Part shown: in pieces, positions 12,270 to 25,338 of the stretch
Position numbering within the stretch: the first letter of the stretch is position 1
Layout: each line of letters opens with the position of its first letter
DNA from: Eudorina sp. 2006-703-Eu-15
Taxonomy: Eukaryota > Chlorophyta > Chlorophyceae > Chlamydomonadales > Volvocaceae
Direction: 5' to 3'
Length of the DNA stretch: 64,000 nucleotides
Assembly (NCBI GenBank): GCA_003117195.1
Contig: BDSI01000077.1
Coordinates: 441,501 to 505,500, forward strand
The notes under the pieces: generated by a model
The model's input: only the letters and a program-made list of their open reading frames with translations
Databases searched by the model: none
What the model was told of the DNA's origin: nothing
Made by a program: the position numbers and the translations under genes

Positions 12270-15200
12270 ATGACGAAAACTAGTAAGCGTCAACAAAAGA
12301 ATAAAAATGTTCAGAGCCTTCGCAGCAAGGTCGGCGGCTCTGGACTTGGTCAGACGAACGGATTGGACTTGCTTTCCGACGAATTAAAGCAGCAATATGA
12401 AGAGTGAGTTTACTTAATCATTCTTTCATCGTATCTCCATAGGCGATACCAACTCATGACAACTTGTTCCGACACAACTGCGCAGCGCCGGCGTCGACAC
12501 GTCACAACTTATCATCACGCAAGGATCCAAGCCGAAGGGCGGGAAGCAGGTATGCTTGCCGATGAGGCACCTGGGAAACATCGGTGCCGTACTGTTGTCG
12601 TGGGCGAGGGGGTTGGGAACAACCAACACCGAGCAGAACACGCGTGCCCTCACACGACCGAGTAACAGCTTCGTGATATGCAATCGAAGCAAACCCAGTT
12701 CGGGCCTCGTCTCGGTCTCTACTTTTCTCCCGCTCAATTTCTGACATCATGCCGCGTACTGCCGGGTACTGACCACCTGCCGCGTCTTACCAGGCCGGCG
12801 GCGCCCGCCAGGCAGCTCCGGAGCCGCCGCGCGAGCTGAGCAAGTCACAGCTCCGAAAGCTGAAGCAAGTACAGCTGAAGAAGGAGCGGCGCGATAACAT
12901 CTCGCAGGTGCTTGCGCAGCTGCACGCCCACTCCGCCAGCGACACCACCCTCTCCCTGCTGCGGCCGCTGCACCAGCGGGGCCATCGTGAGACGAAGAAG
13001 CAGCGGTTGCGGCGGGAGCTTCAGCTGCAGAGGGCGGGACTGGCGGGGGAGAAGCTGGCGGGTGCACTGGGGCCAGGCGGTGGCGGTGGCAGCAGCGGCG
13101 GCGAGCTGCTACGGCGCCGGAAGTTGAAGGGCAGCGGGGCCGACGGTGGCAGTAGCAGCAGCGGGGAAGAAGATGATGAAGATGGAGACGAGGGGGGCAG
13201 TGCTGACGATGACGATGAGGAGGTGGCGGAGAAGGTGGGCTTGGAGCGGCTGGGGATAGTAGTGCGAGGGTCTTGATGGGAGCGTGGTGGGCCCGGCCGG
13301 CATCAGTAGTTTCCTGTCGTACACCCGCTGCACCGGGGGAGGAAGGGCCCAGTGCGGTGCGTGTGCCGGGTTGTGATTCTCGCTTGGACGCCTCAAAATG
13401 GTCCCGTACCGATTCGGAAATTACTTCTGTGCTCCAGAAGCTGGTTTCGGAGCACAGGGAGGGCGAGGCTGTTGCGGGGCCTTACATTGGTGCCGTCTGT
13501 TCGCGCATCGCAGGCCCCAGCAGGCACCGCTGCCGCAGCCACCGCTGCTGCGGCGCCAGTGGCCGCACCAGCTCGTGCGGAGTCGGATGATGACGACGAC
13601 GGAGAGACAGAAGACGAGGAAGAGGCGGAGCAGGGTGAGGGAGGTGACGGCGCCGCCGCAGCCGATCCCGCCGCAGCCCGCCGGGCAGCCCTCCAGGCGG
13701 CCCGCCGCGAGGCGGAGCGCATTCGCGCGCAGGAGCTCGGCGGTGTCGTACCTGCCGTACAGGACGAGCAGCTGCGTGACCCGGAGGTGGCGGCGGCGCG
13801 GCGGCAGGCGGCCGCCGCGGCCGCGGAGGCGGCCCAGTTCCCGCACCGGGTGGTGCCGGTGAAGCGGCCGGCGGCTATGGCAGCGGCGCGGCTGGGCCTC
13901 CCGATCAGCGGCATGGAAGCGGACATCATGGAGGCTGTAGCAGCGCACGACGTTGTCGTACTCGCTGGCGAGACCGGCTGTGGCAAAACCACACAGGTAC
14001 GGCAGCTGCGGGGGCTTACGAGGGTTGCGGCTTCAGGCTCGGCCTCGAGGTCTGACCGCCTCATGCAGTACAGCGTGTCGCGGTCCCAGAGGCCTACCAA
14101 AGTAGCTGATGATGGGAGGACTTCGAGCGCTGCCGTGATGCTGTCGTATCTTGTACCTCAGTACATATGTGCTTACGTGTGGAGCTGCGTCGTTGCTGCG
14201 CCATACAGCGGCGCTTAATGAAGCCCTGGTGTCCAGCACCACTGTACGGCCAGGACCGTCGCCGCTCCGGCAATTTCTCCCCCCACACCAAGCGTAGTGG
14301 TCCTTGGTTTGGGTCGGGCGGGTCTTTTCTGTAAACACACACGCACACTGCCCCACCGTGTACACACCGCACAGGTGCCCCAGTTCCTGTTCGAGGCGGG
14401 TTACGGCTGTCGGGATTTCCCGGAGAAGGCGGGGGCGGTGGGCATCACGCAGCCGCGGCGCGTGGCGGCGGTCAGTACGGCACAGCGGGTGGCGGCGGAG
14501 CTGGGCTGCAGCATCGGGGAGGCGGTGGGCTACCAGGTGAGGCCGAGTAGTGACGGCCTCTTCGGCTGCGTGCCCGCTTGGAAGCCGTACACTCGTATAT
14601 CCACACAGCATCCACCTGTCATGTCCGTGTACCAGTGTTGCACGATAATGCACGACAACAAAAGGGATCCGGATCCGGATCCGGCGGTTGGTCCCCCAAG
14701 GAACCGCGGACCCCTGTGACGCATCCCGTCGGAATGCGCTCGCGTATCGTGCACACCCATGTACGACATGTACGACTGGCCAGCACGACATGTACGACCA
14801 TGCCAAATAGCAAATACATGCACTCTCGTTATATGACACCGGTACGATCGCCTCGTACACGACACGACATCGGTACGACCGTCCCCCCGCAGGTGCGGTA
14901 CGACCGGTCGGTGGGCGCCGGCACCGCCCTCAAGTTCATGACGGACGGCATCCTCCTGCGCGAGCTGCAGCTGGACTTCCTGCTGGGGGGCTATTCGGCA
15001 ATCATCGTGGATGAGGCGCACGAGCGGGGCCTCAACACGGACCTCCTGCTGGGTGAGTCGCGGGGCGCCTGCTGGGTGGGTCGGGGGCGTCTGCGGCGCC
15101 CGCACCTACCCTGCTTTCGGTCATATCGTCATATGTTCATATCGGATCGTATGGGATCATCACATTCGGATCGGATCTGGGTCGTAGTGCCGGTTTCGGA

Positions 15201-16718
15201 TCTCGATTTGGATCCGGATTACGGGATGTGCAGGTGTCAACTGGGGCTGTGATGGGCCCACCACCCCAACCCCCACATGATGGCCCCACCTTCTGGACTG
15301 GCTGACTGACACCCCGTCAGCCGGCGCCTTCCCGGGGTGTCCCGGTGTCCGGGTGGCCTCCTTATGCCGCCCGCAGCCGTGGGGGGCCAATGCAAGGCCA
15401 GCCTAGACCAAGAACCCGGGTGAAGGCGACGCCGCTGTCTGTCCCACGGGGCGCTCGCAGGCATGCTGTCTCGAGTGGTGCCGCTTCGGCGACGCATGTG
15501 GCGGGAGCGCCAGGAGGCGATCGCGCGCGGCGAGCGACCCACGGGTCAGCCGGTGTACCCGCTCAAACTCATCATCATGAGCGCCACGCTGCGTACGGCG
15601 GACTTCACGGAGAACAAGCGCCTGTTCGCGGCGCCGCCGCCCGTCATCGATGTGGGTCACCGACCCGCGGGTCGTTTGCGTCATTGCCTTTTGCTCCTCA
15701 GACGCGCGTGCGCCACCGCTGCTCCCACTGGCAGCCACTGGTGCAGGCGCGTAGGGTCCATGCACGGTGACCCGCGGGTCGTTCTTGTGTGTAACGTGTA
15801 TGGGATACGCCACCGCCTATGTAGCCGCGACCAGTTGCATTGAGGGCATGGTGAGGGCAGCCGGCGTGGAACTATAAGAAATGTGCCGGTATCCCTGCAG
15901 TCCACACCAAGCTCGTCCTCTTCCGTACACGCAGGTCCCGGCGCGGCAGTACCCGGTCACCGTACACTTCAGTCGCCGTACGGAACTCCACGACTACGTG
16001 TCTGCGGCCTTCCGCAAGGTCAGCTTGTTCTCTCTTCAAGGGCATTATGGGGTATCGTTCCCTTCCCCTGGAGGGCCTTATAGGAAGTCGGTGCCGTACG
16101 ATGTGTCCCAGCCCGTGAGAACGAAGCACAAGCCGCCGGTGCGGAGTGTGCTCGGGTGGTTATCTTATGGGCAGGGTGGGCAGGGTGGCAGGGTGGGCAG
16201 GGTGGCTGGAGGGGAACAACAATACTGCGGGTTCCGGGTTTCAGATTGAGGAAGCCCCACCCGGCGCAACTGCGACCCGACTGCGATCCGAGCTCCAGGG
16301 GCTGCTCCATGCCCCGTCTGCTCCGCCGGAGGGTTCACCGCCCCAACCAGCTCGACCACCTCACTCTATCCATTCTTCCCCCTGTTGGGCTTTTTGATTA
16401 ATTAATCAAAATTAAGCAAATTAATAAAATATCGATTAACTTTGCATAATCAATTAAAACGGGATGGAGGATTGATCACTTTACCCCGCACCACTCGCAC
16501 CACCAGGTGACCCGCATCCATGCGGAGTTGCCCCCGGGGGGCATCTTGGTGTTCCTGACGGGACAGCGGGAGGTGGAGCAGCTCTGCAAGCGGCTGAGGG
16601 CGCACTACGCCGCCCGCGGCCGTCGAGCCGCCGCTGCCGCCGCCGGCGCCGCCGGCCCAGGGCGGAACCGTGGACGCGACGGCGACGCTGACGCTGGCGG
16701 CGGCGGCGGCGACATGGG

Positions 16719-16753
<35 letters not shown>

Positions 16754-19700
16754 ACCTGGCGGCGGCGGCGCCGGAGCAGTACGGCGGTGGCGGCGACGCG
16801 GCGGAGGTGGCCGGGGATGCGGCGGAGCGGAGGCGGCGGGGGACCGACAGGGCCGGCGAGGAGGAGGACGACTACGAGGTGAGGTGCGGTACCAACTGTC
16901 GCCGTACGACCAGCATCAGCCCATACGCGATACCGTCCCGTGTCCTCCGCTGGTACGAGAGTGAGGGCCGTACCCTGAATGTTTCTTTAGGAAAGAAACA
17001 CGCCCGACCGAACCCAGGTGCAGATATACCTACCACATAACCTCCAAGTCCTTACCCAGAGTGTGCCGACTTACACACAGACTCAGCGACGCACGAGGAG
17101 CGGTGTCCGGTCTGGTCCCTGGTGGTCAGCGGTGGTCAATATAGAGTGGTAAGAGTGACCCCTGGGTCCTATCAATGATGTTACAGCCCAGGTAGGGTGA
17201 CCCGTGGGTCCTGTTACAGCCCAGGTAGGGTGACCCCTTCGGGTCATATTAATAATACCGTACTACAGCCCGAGGAAGAGTGACCCGTGGGTCACATACA
17301 CACATGCGCGCAGGCGCTCAACGGGGAGGGCGGCGAGGAGGACGAGGACGAGGAGGAGGTGGTGGTGATGGGCGGCGACCAGTTCACGCCCGAGGAGATC
17401 GCGGCGGCGGAGCGGCGGTTCGAGGAGACGTACGGCAAGCCCCTCGGCGGCGCGGCAGCTGCGGCGGCGGCGCCGTCGGGCAGCGGGGCCGACGGGGCTG
17501 CTAGCGCGGCGGCGGCGGCGGCGGCGGGTCAGGACGGCTCGGCGCCGGTGTATGTGCTGCCGCTGTATGCGATGCTGCCGCAGGTACGGATACGGATGGC
17601 CGGGTGCAGTTTAAATTAAACAAGTAGGGGGTCGGGAAGAAACCCGGAAAACGAACCCGGGGGCGGTATGGGTATCGGAAACTTGGTAGACATATTTACC
17701 GGGTGGGGTATGGGGGTGATACATGGGGTAGCGCAGAAAGAGACGGAAATACAGGCTGACAGTAAAGAGGACGGCAAGCCGTACATGTGTACGGCAGTCC
17801 CATGTGGGGGCCCGGTCCGTGGTTTGCCGCCGCCGCGTGTATCCCAGCACATCGCCGCGCCCCCTCCCCGTCCATCTTGCCCCACGCACCCACCCACCCA
17901 CCCACCCACCCACCCACCCACCCACCACCCACCCACCCACCCACCCACCCACCCACCCACCCACCCACCCACCCACCCACCCACCCCTACCAGTTCCCTA
18001 TACCCTCGCCACTCTGCCCTCCGTTCCTCCCTCCCTCGACGCGCGTTTTTGCTCTTCCGTTCAGGCCCGTCAAGCCAACGTCTTCGCGCCGCACCCCCCC
18101 GGCCACCGACTCATCGTCGTGGCCACCAACGTCGCGGAGACCTCCCTCACCATCCCGGGTGCGTCGTGATGGCGCCGTACAGTACGGCACGTGGCCCCGA
18201 GAACTTCACCCTCAGCCCACTCGGATAGGATAGGACAGGATACGACAGGACAGGATCACGTGTCGGGTTCAGGCCCCTTTAGGCCGACCACACGACCACG
18301 GCCCACCCTGGACCAACCCAACCGGGTGCCCCCCGGGCTTTGCTGCTCTCGTATTAATTAAAAAACCCACCATCACTCCCAGGTCGCCATACCAACGCTC
18401 CTGTCGTACACATTGTACGGCACCCTTGTACTGCACCCGTGCCGTACACAACCCACTCACGTGTCGTACCGTGTCGTAGGCATACGGTACGTGGTGGACG
18501 CGGGCCGCTCCAAGCAGAAGCTCCTGGAGGAGTCCAGCGGCGGCCAGATGGCGCGGTACGACGTACGGTGGATTAGTAAGGCGTCCGCGTCGCAGCGCGC
18601 CGGCCGCGCGGGCCGCACCTGTCCCGGCCACGCCTACCGGCTGTTCAGCTCGGCGCACTTCAACGACACCTTCCCCGCCCACTCCCCGCCGGAGATCGTC
18701 AATACCTCCCTGGAGGGGGTGGTACTGGTGATGAAGGCCATGGGGGTGGACAAGGTACGCGCGGCTGGGGCTGGGGCCTGGGGGTCCGGGGTCTGGGGGT
18801 CTGGGGTCTGGGGGGCTGGGGTCTGGGGGGCTGGGGTCTGGGGGGCTGGGGTCTGGGGGCTGGGGTCTGGGGGGCTGGGGTCTGCGGGGCTGGGGTCTGG
18901 GGGGCTGGGGTCTGGGGGGTCTGGGTCTGGGTCTGGGTCTGGTCTGGGTCTGGGTCTGGGTCTGGGTCTGGGTCTGGGTCTGGGTCTGGGTCTGGGTCTG
19001 GTCTGGGTCTGGGTCTGGGTCTGGGTCTGGGTCTGGGTCTGGGTCTGGGTCTGGGTCTGGGTCTGGGTCTGGGTCTGGGTCTGGGTCTGGGTCTGGGTCT
19101 GGGTCTGGGTCTGGGTCTGGGTCTGGGTCTGGGTCTGGGTCTGGGTCTGGGTCTGGGTCTGGGTCTGGGTCTGGGTCTGGGTCTGGGTCTGGGTCTGGGT
19201 CTGGGTCTGGGTCTGGGTCTGGTCTGGGTCTGGTCTGGGTCTGGGTCTGGGTCTGGGTCTGGGTCTGGGTCTGGGTCTGGGTCTGGGTCTGGGTCTGGGT
19301 CTGGGGTCTGGGGGCTGGGGTCTGGGGTCTGGGGTCTGGGGGTCTGGGGTCTGGGGGTCTGGGGTCTGGGGGTCTGGGGTCTGGGGGGCTGGGGTCTGGG
19401 GGCTGGGGTCTGGGGGGCTGGGGTCTGGGGGGCTGGGGTCTGGGGGCTGGGGTCTGGGTGGCTGGGCTCTGCGGGGCTGGGGTCTGCGGGGCTGGGGTCT
19501 GCGGTCTGGGTCTGGGTCTGGGTCTGGGTCTGGGTCTGGGTCTGGGTCTGGGTCTGGGTCTGGGTCTGGGTCTGGGTCTGGGTCTGGGTCTGGGTCTGGG
19601 TCTGGGTCTGGGTCTGGGTCTGGGTCTGGGTCTGGGTCTGGGTCTGGGTCTGGGTCTGGGTCTGGGTCTGGGTCTGGGTCTGGGTCTGGGTCTGGGTCTG

Positions 19701-22700
19701 GGTCTGGGTCTGGGTCTGGGTCTGGGTCTGGGTCTGGGTCTGGGGCTGGGTCTGGGTCTGGGTCTGGGGCTGGGTCTGGGGCTGGGGCTGGGGCTGGGGA
19801 TGGGGCTGGGGTCTGGGGGCTGGGGTCTGGGGGCTGGGGTCTGGGGGGCTGGGGTCTGGGGGGCTGGGGTCTGGGGGCTGGGGTCTGGGGGGCTGGGGTC
19901 TGGGGGGCTGGGGTCTGGGGGGCTGGGGTCTGGGGGCTGGGGCGGGGGCTGGGTCTGGGGGCTGGGGTCTGGGGGGCTGGGGTCTGGGGGGCTGGGGCTG
20001 GGGCTGGGGCTGGGGCTGGGGCTGGGCTGGGCTGGGGCTGGGGCTGGGGCTGGGGCTGGGCTGGGGCTGGGGCTGGGGCTGGGGCTGGGCTGGGGCTGGG
20101 GCTGGGGCTGGGGCTGGGGCTGGGGCTGGGGCTGGGGCTGGGGCTGGGGCTGGGGCTGGGGCTGGGGCTGGGGCTGGGGCTGGGGCTGGGGCTGGGGCTG
20201 GGGCTGGGGCTGGGCTGGGGCTGGGGCTGGGGCTGGGGCTGGGGCTGGGGCTGGGGCTGGGCTGGGGCTGGGGCTGGGGCTGGGGCTGGGGCTGGGGCTG
20301 GGGCTGGGGCTGGGGCTGGGGCTGGGGCTGGGGCTGGGGCTGGGGCTGGGGCTGGGGCTGGGGCTGGGGCTGGGGCTGGGCTGGGGCTGGGGCTGGGCTG
20401 GGGCTGGGGCTGGGGCTGGGGCTGGGGCTGGGGCTGGGGCTGGGGCTGGGGCTGGGGCTGGGGCTGGGGCTGGGGCTGGGGCTGGGGCTGGGGCTGGGGC
20501 TGGGGTCGGGGTCGGGGGTCTGGGGTCGGGGTCGGGGTCGGGGGTCGGGGCTGGGGCTGGGGCTGGGGCTGGGGCTGGGGCTGGGGCTGGGGCTGGGGCT
20601 GGGGCTGGGGCTGGGGCTGGGGCTGGGGCTGGGGCTGGGGCTGGGGCTGGGGCTGGGGCTAGGGTCGGTGGCGGGTGACGGGTAGCGGAGGGAAGGTGAT
20701 GCGTCAGCCTTGTCGAGGATGCCGTCCTGGTCTGTAGTACAGTCCTGGTCTGTAGTACAGAGAATGGAATTATGGAGGGGCTTCAGGGCCCGCTCTAAAT
20801 TCGTTTCCCCAACTCGTTTCCCCAAAGGCTTACTGACACTGAATCCCGACCCGGGTCCGGGCGTCAGGCGCTACTTAACAGAGCGTGTCCGGCTGTTCCC
20901 CAGGAACCCTAGGACGCCGACCCGGCGTCACGACGCATCACGTCCAAGTAGTTAGCCACCAGTGCCGTCCGTGTCCCGCACGTTCAAAGTACCCGCACGG
21001 ATCTGGATCCGGATCCGCATCCGGATCCGCATCCTGGGCAACCCTATCTCACGCTGCGCCGGGGGGGTAAGGAGCTCTCCGCGCACGCAGGGCCAGCCTA
21101 ACAGCCACCTTGCGTGACCCGCTTCCCCTGCTCCTGCTCCTGCCTCACCCACCCCCACTCCGGCACTCAGGTGCACAACTTCCCCTTCCCCACGCCGCCC
21201 GACGCCGACGCGCTGCGGGCCGCCCACCGCTGCCTGGAGGCGCTGTGCGCTCTGGAGCCGGGCAGCGGCCGACTGACTGACATCGGGAGGGCCATGGCGG
21301 CCTTCCCCATCAGCCCCCGACATGCCAGGATGCTGCTGGAGGTGGGTTTGGGCACCGGGGTCAGGGGGGCGGAGGGAGGGGGGGCAGGGTGCAGGGGCGG
21401 AGGGACCGGGGAACTGGGACGGGAGGCAGGGGCTGGGCGACTGGGGGCCAGGAGAGCGGGACTGGGGTCTAGGGGCCACGGGCCGGGGCAGGGGGCCGGG
21501 ACGGGGGCTGGGGGCCGGGGCAAGGGGGCCACGGCTGGGGTTTAGAATTGAATTTTAAACCAAGGCCAAACCGATCCCGGCGGCGGAGCTGTGAGCGCCT
21601 GTGCTGTGCTGTGCTGTGCTGTGCTGTGCTGTGCTGTGCTGTGCTGTGTTGTGCTGTGCTGTGCTGACTCGGACCCCGGGTCCAACGGCTGCAACAGGTG
21701 CTCAAGTGGCAGAAGGCCGCCGCCGGCGGCGATGATGACGGCGACGACGGTGTACGGCAGCACAACGGTGGCGGTGGTGCGCTAGCGGTTTCGGAGCGCG
21801 TGGCCCGGCGAGCGGGGCGGGCGCTGCCGTACGCGGTGGCGCTGGCGGCGGCGCTCAGCGTCGAGAGCCCGTTCGTACACATTGACACGGTGGGCGCCGT
21901 CGGCGACGCGGAGGCGGCGGCGGCGGCGGAGAACGACGAGGACGCGGGCGGCGAAAAGGGCGACGATGACGATGACGGGGAAGATGGCGGCGGCGGCGGA
22001 GGCTTGAAAGGAGGATTCAAGCGGCGCAAGCAGCAGCAGAAGCCGCAAGAGGAGGGGGAGGCCGGCAGGGGCAGGGGCAGGGGCAGGAAAGCCGCCCGGC
22101 GGCGAAGAGACGGCGTCGAGGATGCGGATCACAATGACGACGAGGTGGAGGCGGAAATGGAAGACGAAGAAGACGGCGAGGGAGCTGACGGCGAGGGGAG
22201 AGGAGACGGGCGAAGGTGTAGGTCCGGCGGCGCCGGGCCGGGGCCGGGCAGCGCCGCGGCCGCGGCTGCGGCCGCGGCGCGGGAGGCGGCCCGGCGGAAG
22301 CGGCAGCACGCCGCCGCCATGCAGGGCCGCTTCCGCCAGCCGTACTCCGACGCGCTGTCCGCGCTGGCGGCGCTCGTCGCGTTCGAGGCCAGCGGCGAGA
22401 GTGAGGACTTCGCGGCCGCGCACTACCTGCACGGGCGGAACCTGCGGGAGGCAGCCGACCTGCACCGCCAGCTCCTGAGGGTGCTGTCGATGCAGCAGGT
22501 CGGCGCCGCGGCTGCGTCGACGTCCGGTGCCGGCGGCGGCGGCGGCGCCCTGGCGGAGGAGCTGGCGGCGGCGGCCAGGGAGCTCGCGGCGAGCCTGGCG
22601 CTGCCGGCGGCGGCGGCGGCGGCGGCGGCGCAGACCGCAGGGGCGGCGGCGACGGCGGCGGCGGCGGCGGTCGTTCCGGAGCGGGTAGCGGCGGTGCTGC

Positions 22701-25255
22701 GGCGGGCGCTTGCGGCGGGTTGGGCGGACCAGGTGGCGAGGAGGGCTCGGTCGCAGGAGTACCTGGCGCAGCTGGGGGAGAGCAGGTGGGTGCACAGGGT
22801 GGCGGTAGCAGGTGGGCGGGGACGCGGGGGCGGGGGAAGGCGCCGGAAGGGGGATGAGGAGCGGGGGGTGAAGTAAACCGGGGCTGTTGGGGGGCTGCTG
22901 GGGGCGGAGGGCTGTTCTAACGGACCGGGTGACCCAAATCACACACACTCACGAGTCGAAGTGCCGGCGGATGGGTGAAAATCGTGCCGGCGCGCGTTGT
23001 CCACACGATTCGGGTCGTCCGCACGCGTACATGCATCAGGCCGCGGTGGCTTGGCCCGTTATTGTTTATCACCTAGTGCTGGCGTGAATTCCCCGCATAA
23101 TGCCGTACACGCGGCAGCTTTGCAACCCCTGGACCAAAGCGACGTGCCCGCAAACGCGCAAAGGCCACCATCCTGACCCTTCCGCACGCCATTACCTCGC
23201 CCGCCCCTTGGGATGCGTACGACACCCAGGCGCAAGCGCCACGCCGTACGGTACCAGCCCGCCTGCCTGATGGACGAGCACGTGTTCCTCCACCCTCGGT
23301 CCGCGCTTCACGGGGATGCGCCGGAGCTGGTGGTGTACCTGCAGCTGCTGCGTACGGAAAAGCGGCCGTACATGGCCGGGCTGACAGCGGTTGAGGTGAG
23401 TACGGAATGTCGGTCGGGAGCTCGGGACAACGAAGGTATCCTTTCCAAAACACAGGTACCCTGATGAAAAGAATTACCTGACCCAACATTACCTGACCCA
23501 ACAACACTCCGTATAGAGGACCCGCTCTTCTTAGATGTGACGACAACATGCCGGCCCTGACGGCCCATTGGTGTTTTTTGTGTGTGTGTGGCGCCGGGCC
23601 GGTGCACACACGCGCGGCAAGCATGCGGCCATCTGGTCATTGGCAAGCGGACTCTCGCCGCGCCAATCCATGAAACTTCAAGGATTGCTCATGCCGTACA
23701 TGCCGTACATACCGTACGTGCCGTACATGTTGCGCCCCAAAACACCCCCGTGCAGTCTGAGTGGCTGACGGAGAGCGGCACGCCGCTGTGCACGCTGTCC
23801 GCGGCGCCGCTGCCCGACCCGCCGCCGTCGTACCGGGGGCCGCCGGTGGATGCCGTGCTGGCGTGGCGGGAGGCACGGTACGGCATACACGCCTGGCCGC
23901 TGCCGCCGGTCGCGGCGCTGCACCCCAAACCGACAGAGCGGGCGGCCGTGTTCGCGGCGGCCCTCCTGGAGGGACGGGTGCTCCCGGCCTTGGCAGGTGC
24001 GACACGGTGTACGACAGGGTGTGAGCCTACCAGCCAGCCACACCCACAGCACGGCAGCGCATATGCACTCCGACGGTCATACACGACGCCGCTGTGAGCG
24101 TTTCCATCCATAACATCGCTCGTCCATTGTTAGCTAGGTCATCTGTTGCTCGTCCATCCGTACACACACATCCGTCCTGATGCCGCCGCGGCTGCAGTCA
24201 TTTATCCATACGCCTCAAGACAACGTCCCGGCTTGGTTTAATCCCTTTAATCCCTTGTTAAGCCCCTCCGCCTCCCGGTACGGTAAGGTACGGTACGGTA
24301 CGGGACCTCCCCCCTGCGCGCGCATGAGCGGTACCACTGTCCTCTGGGCTGCTAAGTACCCCGGGTGCGGGTGCGGGTGCGGGTGCGGGTGCGGGTGCGG
24401 GTGCGGGTGCGGGTGCGGGTGCGGGTGCGGGTGCGGGTGCGGGTGCGGGTGCGGGTGCGGGTGCGGCCCGCTCCTCTTTAGCCTTCACCTGTGGTCGTCA
24501 TGATGAGCGCCATCCCCACACATAGAGGAGCGCTTCGGTGGTCTCCCAGATGGGAGGCAAGCTAAGGGTAGCTGCCCCGGTCAGTGTCGGACCCGGCTCC
24601 GAGATATGTCACTACTACACACACACACAAACGCACACCGGACGTCCCCCGCCTCGGCTCGGGGTTTTCTCATACCCACACACGCCCCCTGGCGTACCCC
24701 CTGGGTGCAGAGCTGCGGCCACATCTGGCGGCCTCCCCCGCCATGCTCCAGCGGCCCGAGCTGCGCGGCGTGGCCCGCGTGGGCGAGCTGGTGGGCGCGC
24801 TGGCCCGGGCCGGTGTGGACAGCAGGCGGTCGCTGGCGGCGGCGTGGAGGTCACGGCCCGAGCTGCTGCAGCGGGAGCTGGCGGCCTGGCTGCCGCGCGC
24901 GCATCACCCTGCGCTGATGCGGCTGTGGCCCAGGTTGGTGGACGAGGCGGCGGCAGCCGCGACGGTGGCGGTGGCGGTGGCGGCTGCCAAGAAGGTGGCG
25001 CTGCCCCGTCCCGGTAAGGCCGCAGGTGCCGCCGTGGAGGGGCAGGGGGCCAGCAGCAAGGCGCCGCGGAAGCGGGCCGCGTCGGAAGTGAAAGGCGCAG
25101 GGAAAGGGAAAGAGAAAGGGGAGGGTGGAGTCGGGGAGGGGAGGGGGAAGGCGGGGGCGGAGGGGGCCGGCGGTGAGGAGGAGGTGGGGCGGGGGAAGTC
25201 GGGGCGCAAGGCGAAGAAGGCGGGGACGGCTGCGGGTCATAGGGCGGTGCGGTAG
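12270..25255 (+). CDS. DHX37: DEAH-box RNA helicase of the DHX37/Dhr1 (Ecm16) type, 17 exons, 1646 aa
   Basis: A nucleolar ATP-dependent helicase; family members release U3 snoRNA during small-subunit ribosome assembly. Exons: 12270-12403, 12486-12549, 12794-13234, 13514-13996, 14375-14536, 14893-15052, 15461-15651, 15935-16018, 16507-16878, 17314-17583, 18065-18158, 18480-18754, 21171-21341, 21698-22785, 23230-23395, 23756-23996, 24711-25255. All are in phase. Motifs: [11 protein letters not shown] (365-374), II DEAH (468-471), III SAT (522-524), [39 protein letters not shown] (857-865). These are followed by winged-helix/ratchet (HA2) and OB-fold sequences and a basic tail. The N-terminus ([18 protein letters not shown]) and acidic inserts inside the helicase core match DHX37 rather than other DEAH helicases. 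Exon 3 could instead end at 13222. A 2.4 kb intron carries a G-rich satellite. Confidence 0.95.
16392..16411. repeat. Perfect 20-bp AT palindrome inside an AT island of a DHX37 intron
   Basis: TTTTGATTAATTAATCAAAA is its own reverse complement. It sits at the left end of a roughly 70-bp AT-rich island (16390-16460) within an otherwise GC-rich intron, just upstream of the exon 9 acceptor at 16506. Confidence 0.85.
17136..17297. repeat. Tandem GTGACCC(N)GGGTC palindromes in a DHX37 intron
   Basis: Four spaced copies of a short palindrome of the form GTGACCC-n-GGGTC occur at about 17155, 17201, 17230 and 17281. They are separated by related linkers ending in TACAGCCCAGGTAG or similar. The array sits in the intron before exon 10 (17314). 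The same palindrome type recurs singly elsewhere in the window, for example near 15770, 27460, 31515 and 40740. Confidence 0.7.
17882..17993. repeat. (CACC)n microsatellite in a DHX37 intron
   Basis: A nearly pure CACC tetranucleotide tract of about 110 bp, interrupted once, in the intron between exons 10 and 11. On either strand it stays open in several frames and so produces spurious frames rich in His/Pro/Thr or Gly/Trp/Val. Confidence 0.95.
18765..20662. repeat. 1.9 kb G-rich satellite (GGGTCT / GGGGCT hexamers) in a DHX37 intron
   Basis: Intron 12 (18755-21170) is filled with tandem hexamers. Blocks of a mixed unit (GGGGCTGGGGTCTGG-like) at about 18780-18925 and 19305-19500 are each followed by long (GGGTCT)n at about 18925-19305 and 19500-19740. 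Then come a second mixed stretch and (GGGGCT)n to 20660, with a short GGGGTC patch near 20500-20550. The G-rich strand is the transcribed-sense strand, so pre-mRNA would carry hundreds of G-tracts able to form quadruplexes. No protein should be read from it. Confidence 0.95.
21599..21666. repeat. (GTGCT)n pentanucleotide microsatellite
   Basis: About 13 copies of a GTGCT pentamer with one variant, in DHX37 intron 13 just before the acceptor at 21697. Confidence 0.9.
24365..24470. repeat. (GGGTGC)n hexanucleotide microsatellite
   Basis: About 17 copies of a GGGTGC hexamer in the last intron of DHX37 (23997-24710). It is G-rich on the sense strand, like the satellite in intron 12. Confidence 0.95.
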
Positions 25256-25338
25256 CCCGGCGGGGCAGAGGCCGACACAAGAAGGACTTCGTTTTGGTAA
25301 CCCCAGCGGGGTATCCCAGCGGGGTATTCTGGTGATAT

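Noticed and set aside
12443..12549. Alternative exon 2 of DHX37 starting at 12443.
   Set aside because: It breaks phase with exon 3. Starting at 12486 keeps phase and gives the family-like stretch [14 protein letters not shown] before the basic region.
15403..15813. - strand frame opposite DHX37 exon 7.
   Set aside because: The + strand here carries helicase motif III and in-phase splice sites, so the opposite frame is a shadow.
18413..20825. Very long open frames on both strands over the G-rich satellite (Gly-Leu, Trp-Val, Gly-Ala or Pro-Ser/Pro-Gln repeats).
   Set aside because: The hexamer array contains no stop codons in several frames on either strand. It is intron 12 of DHX37, and flanking exons splice in phase around it.
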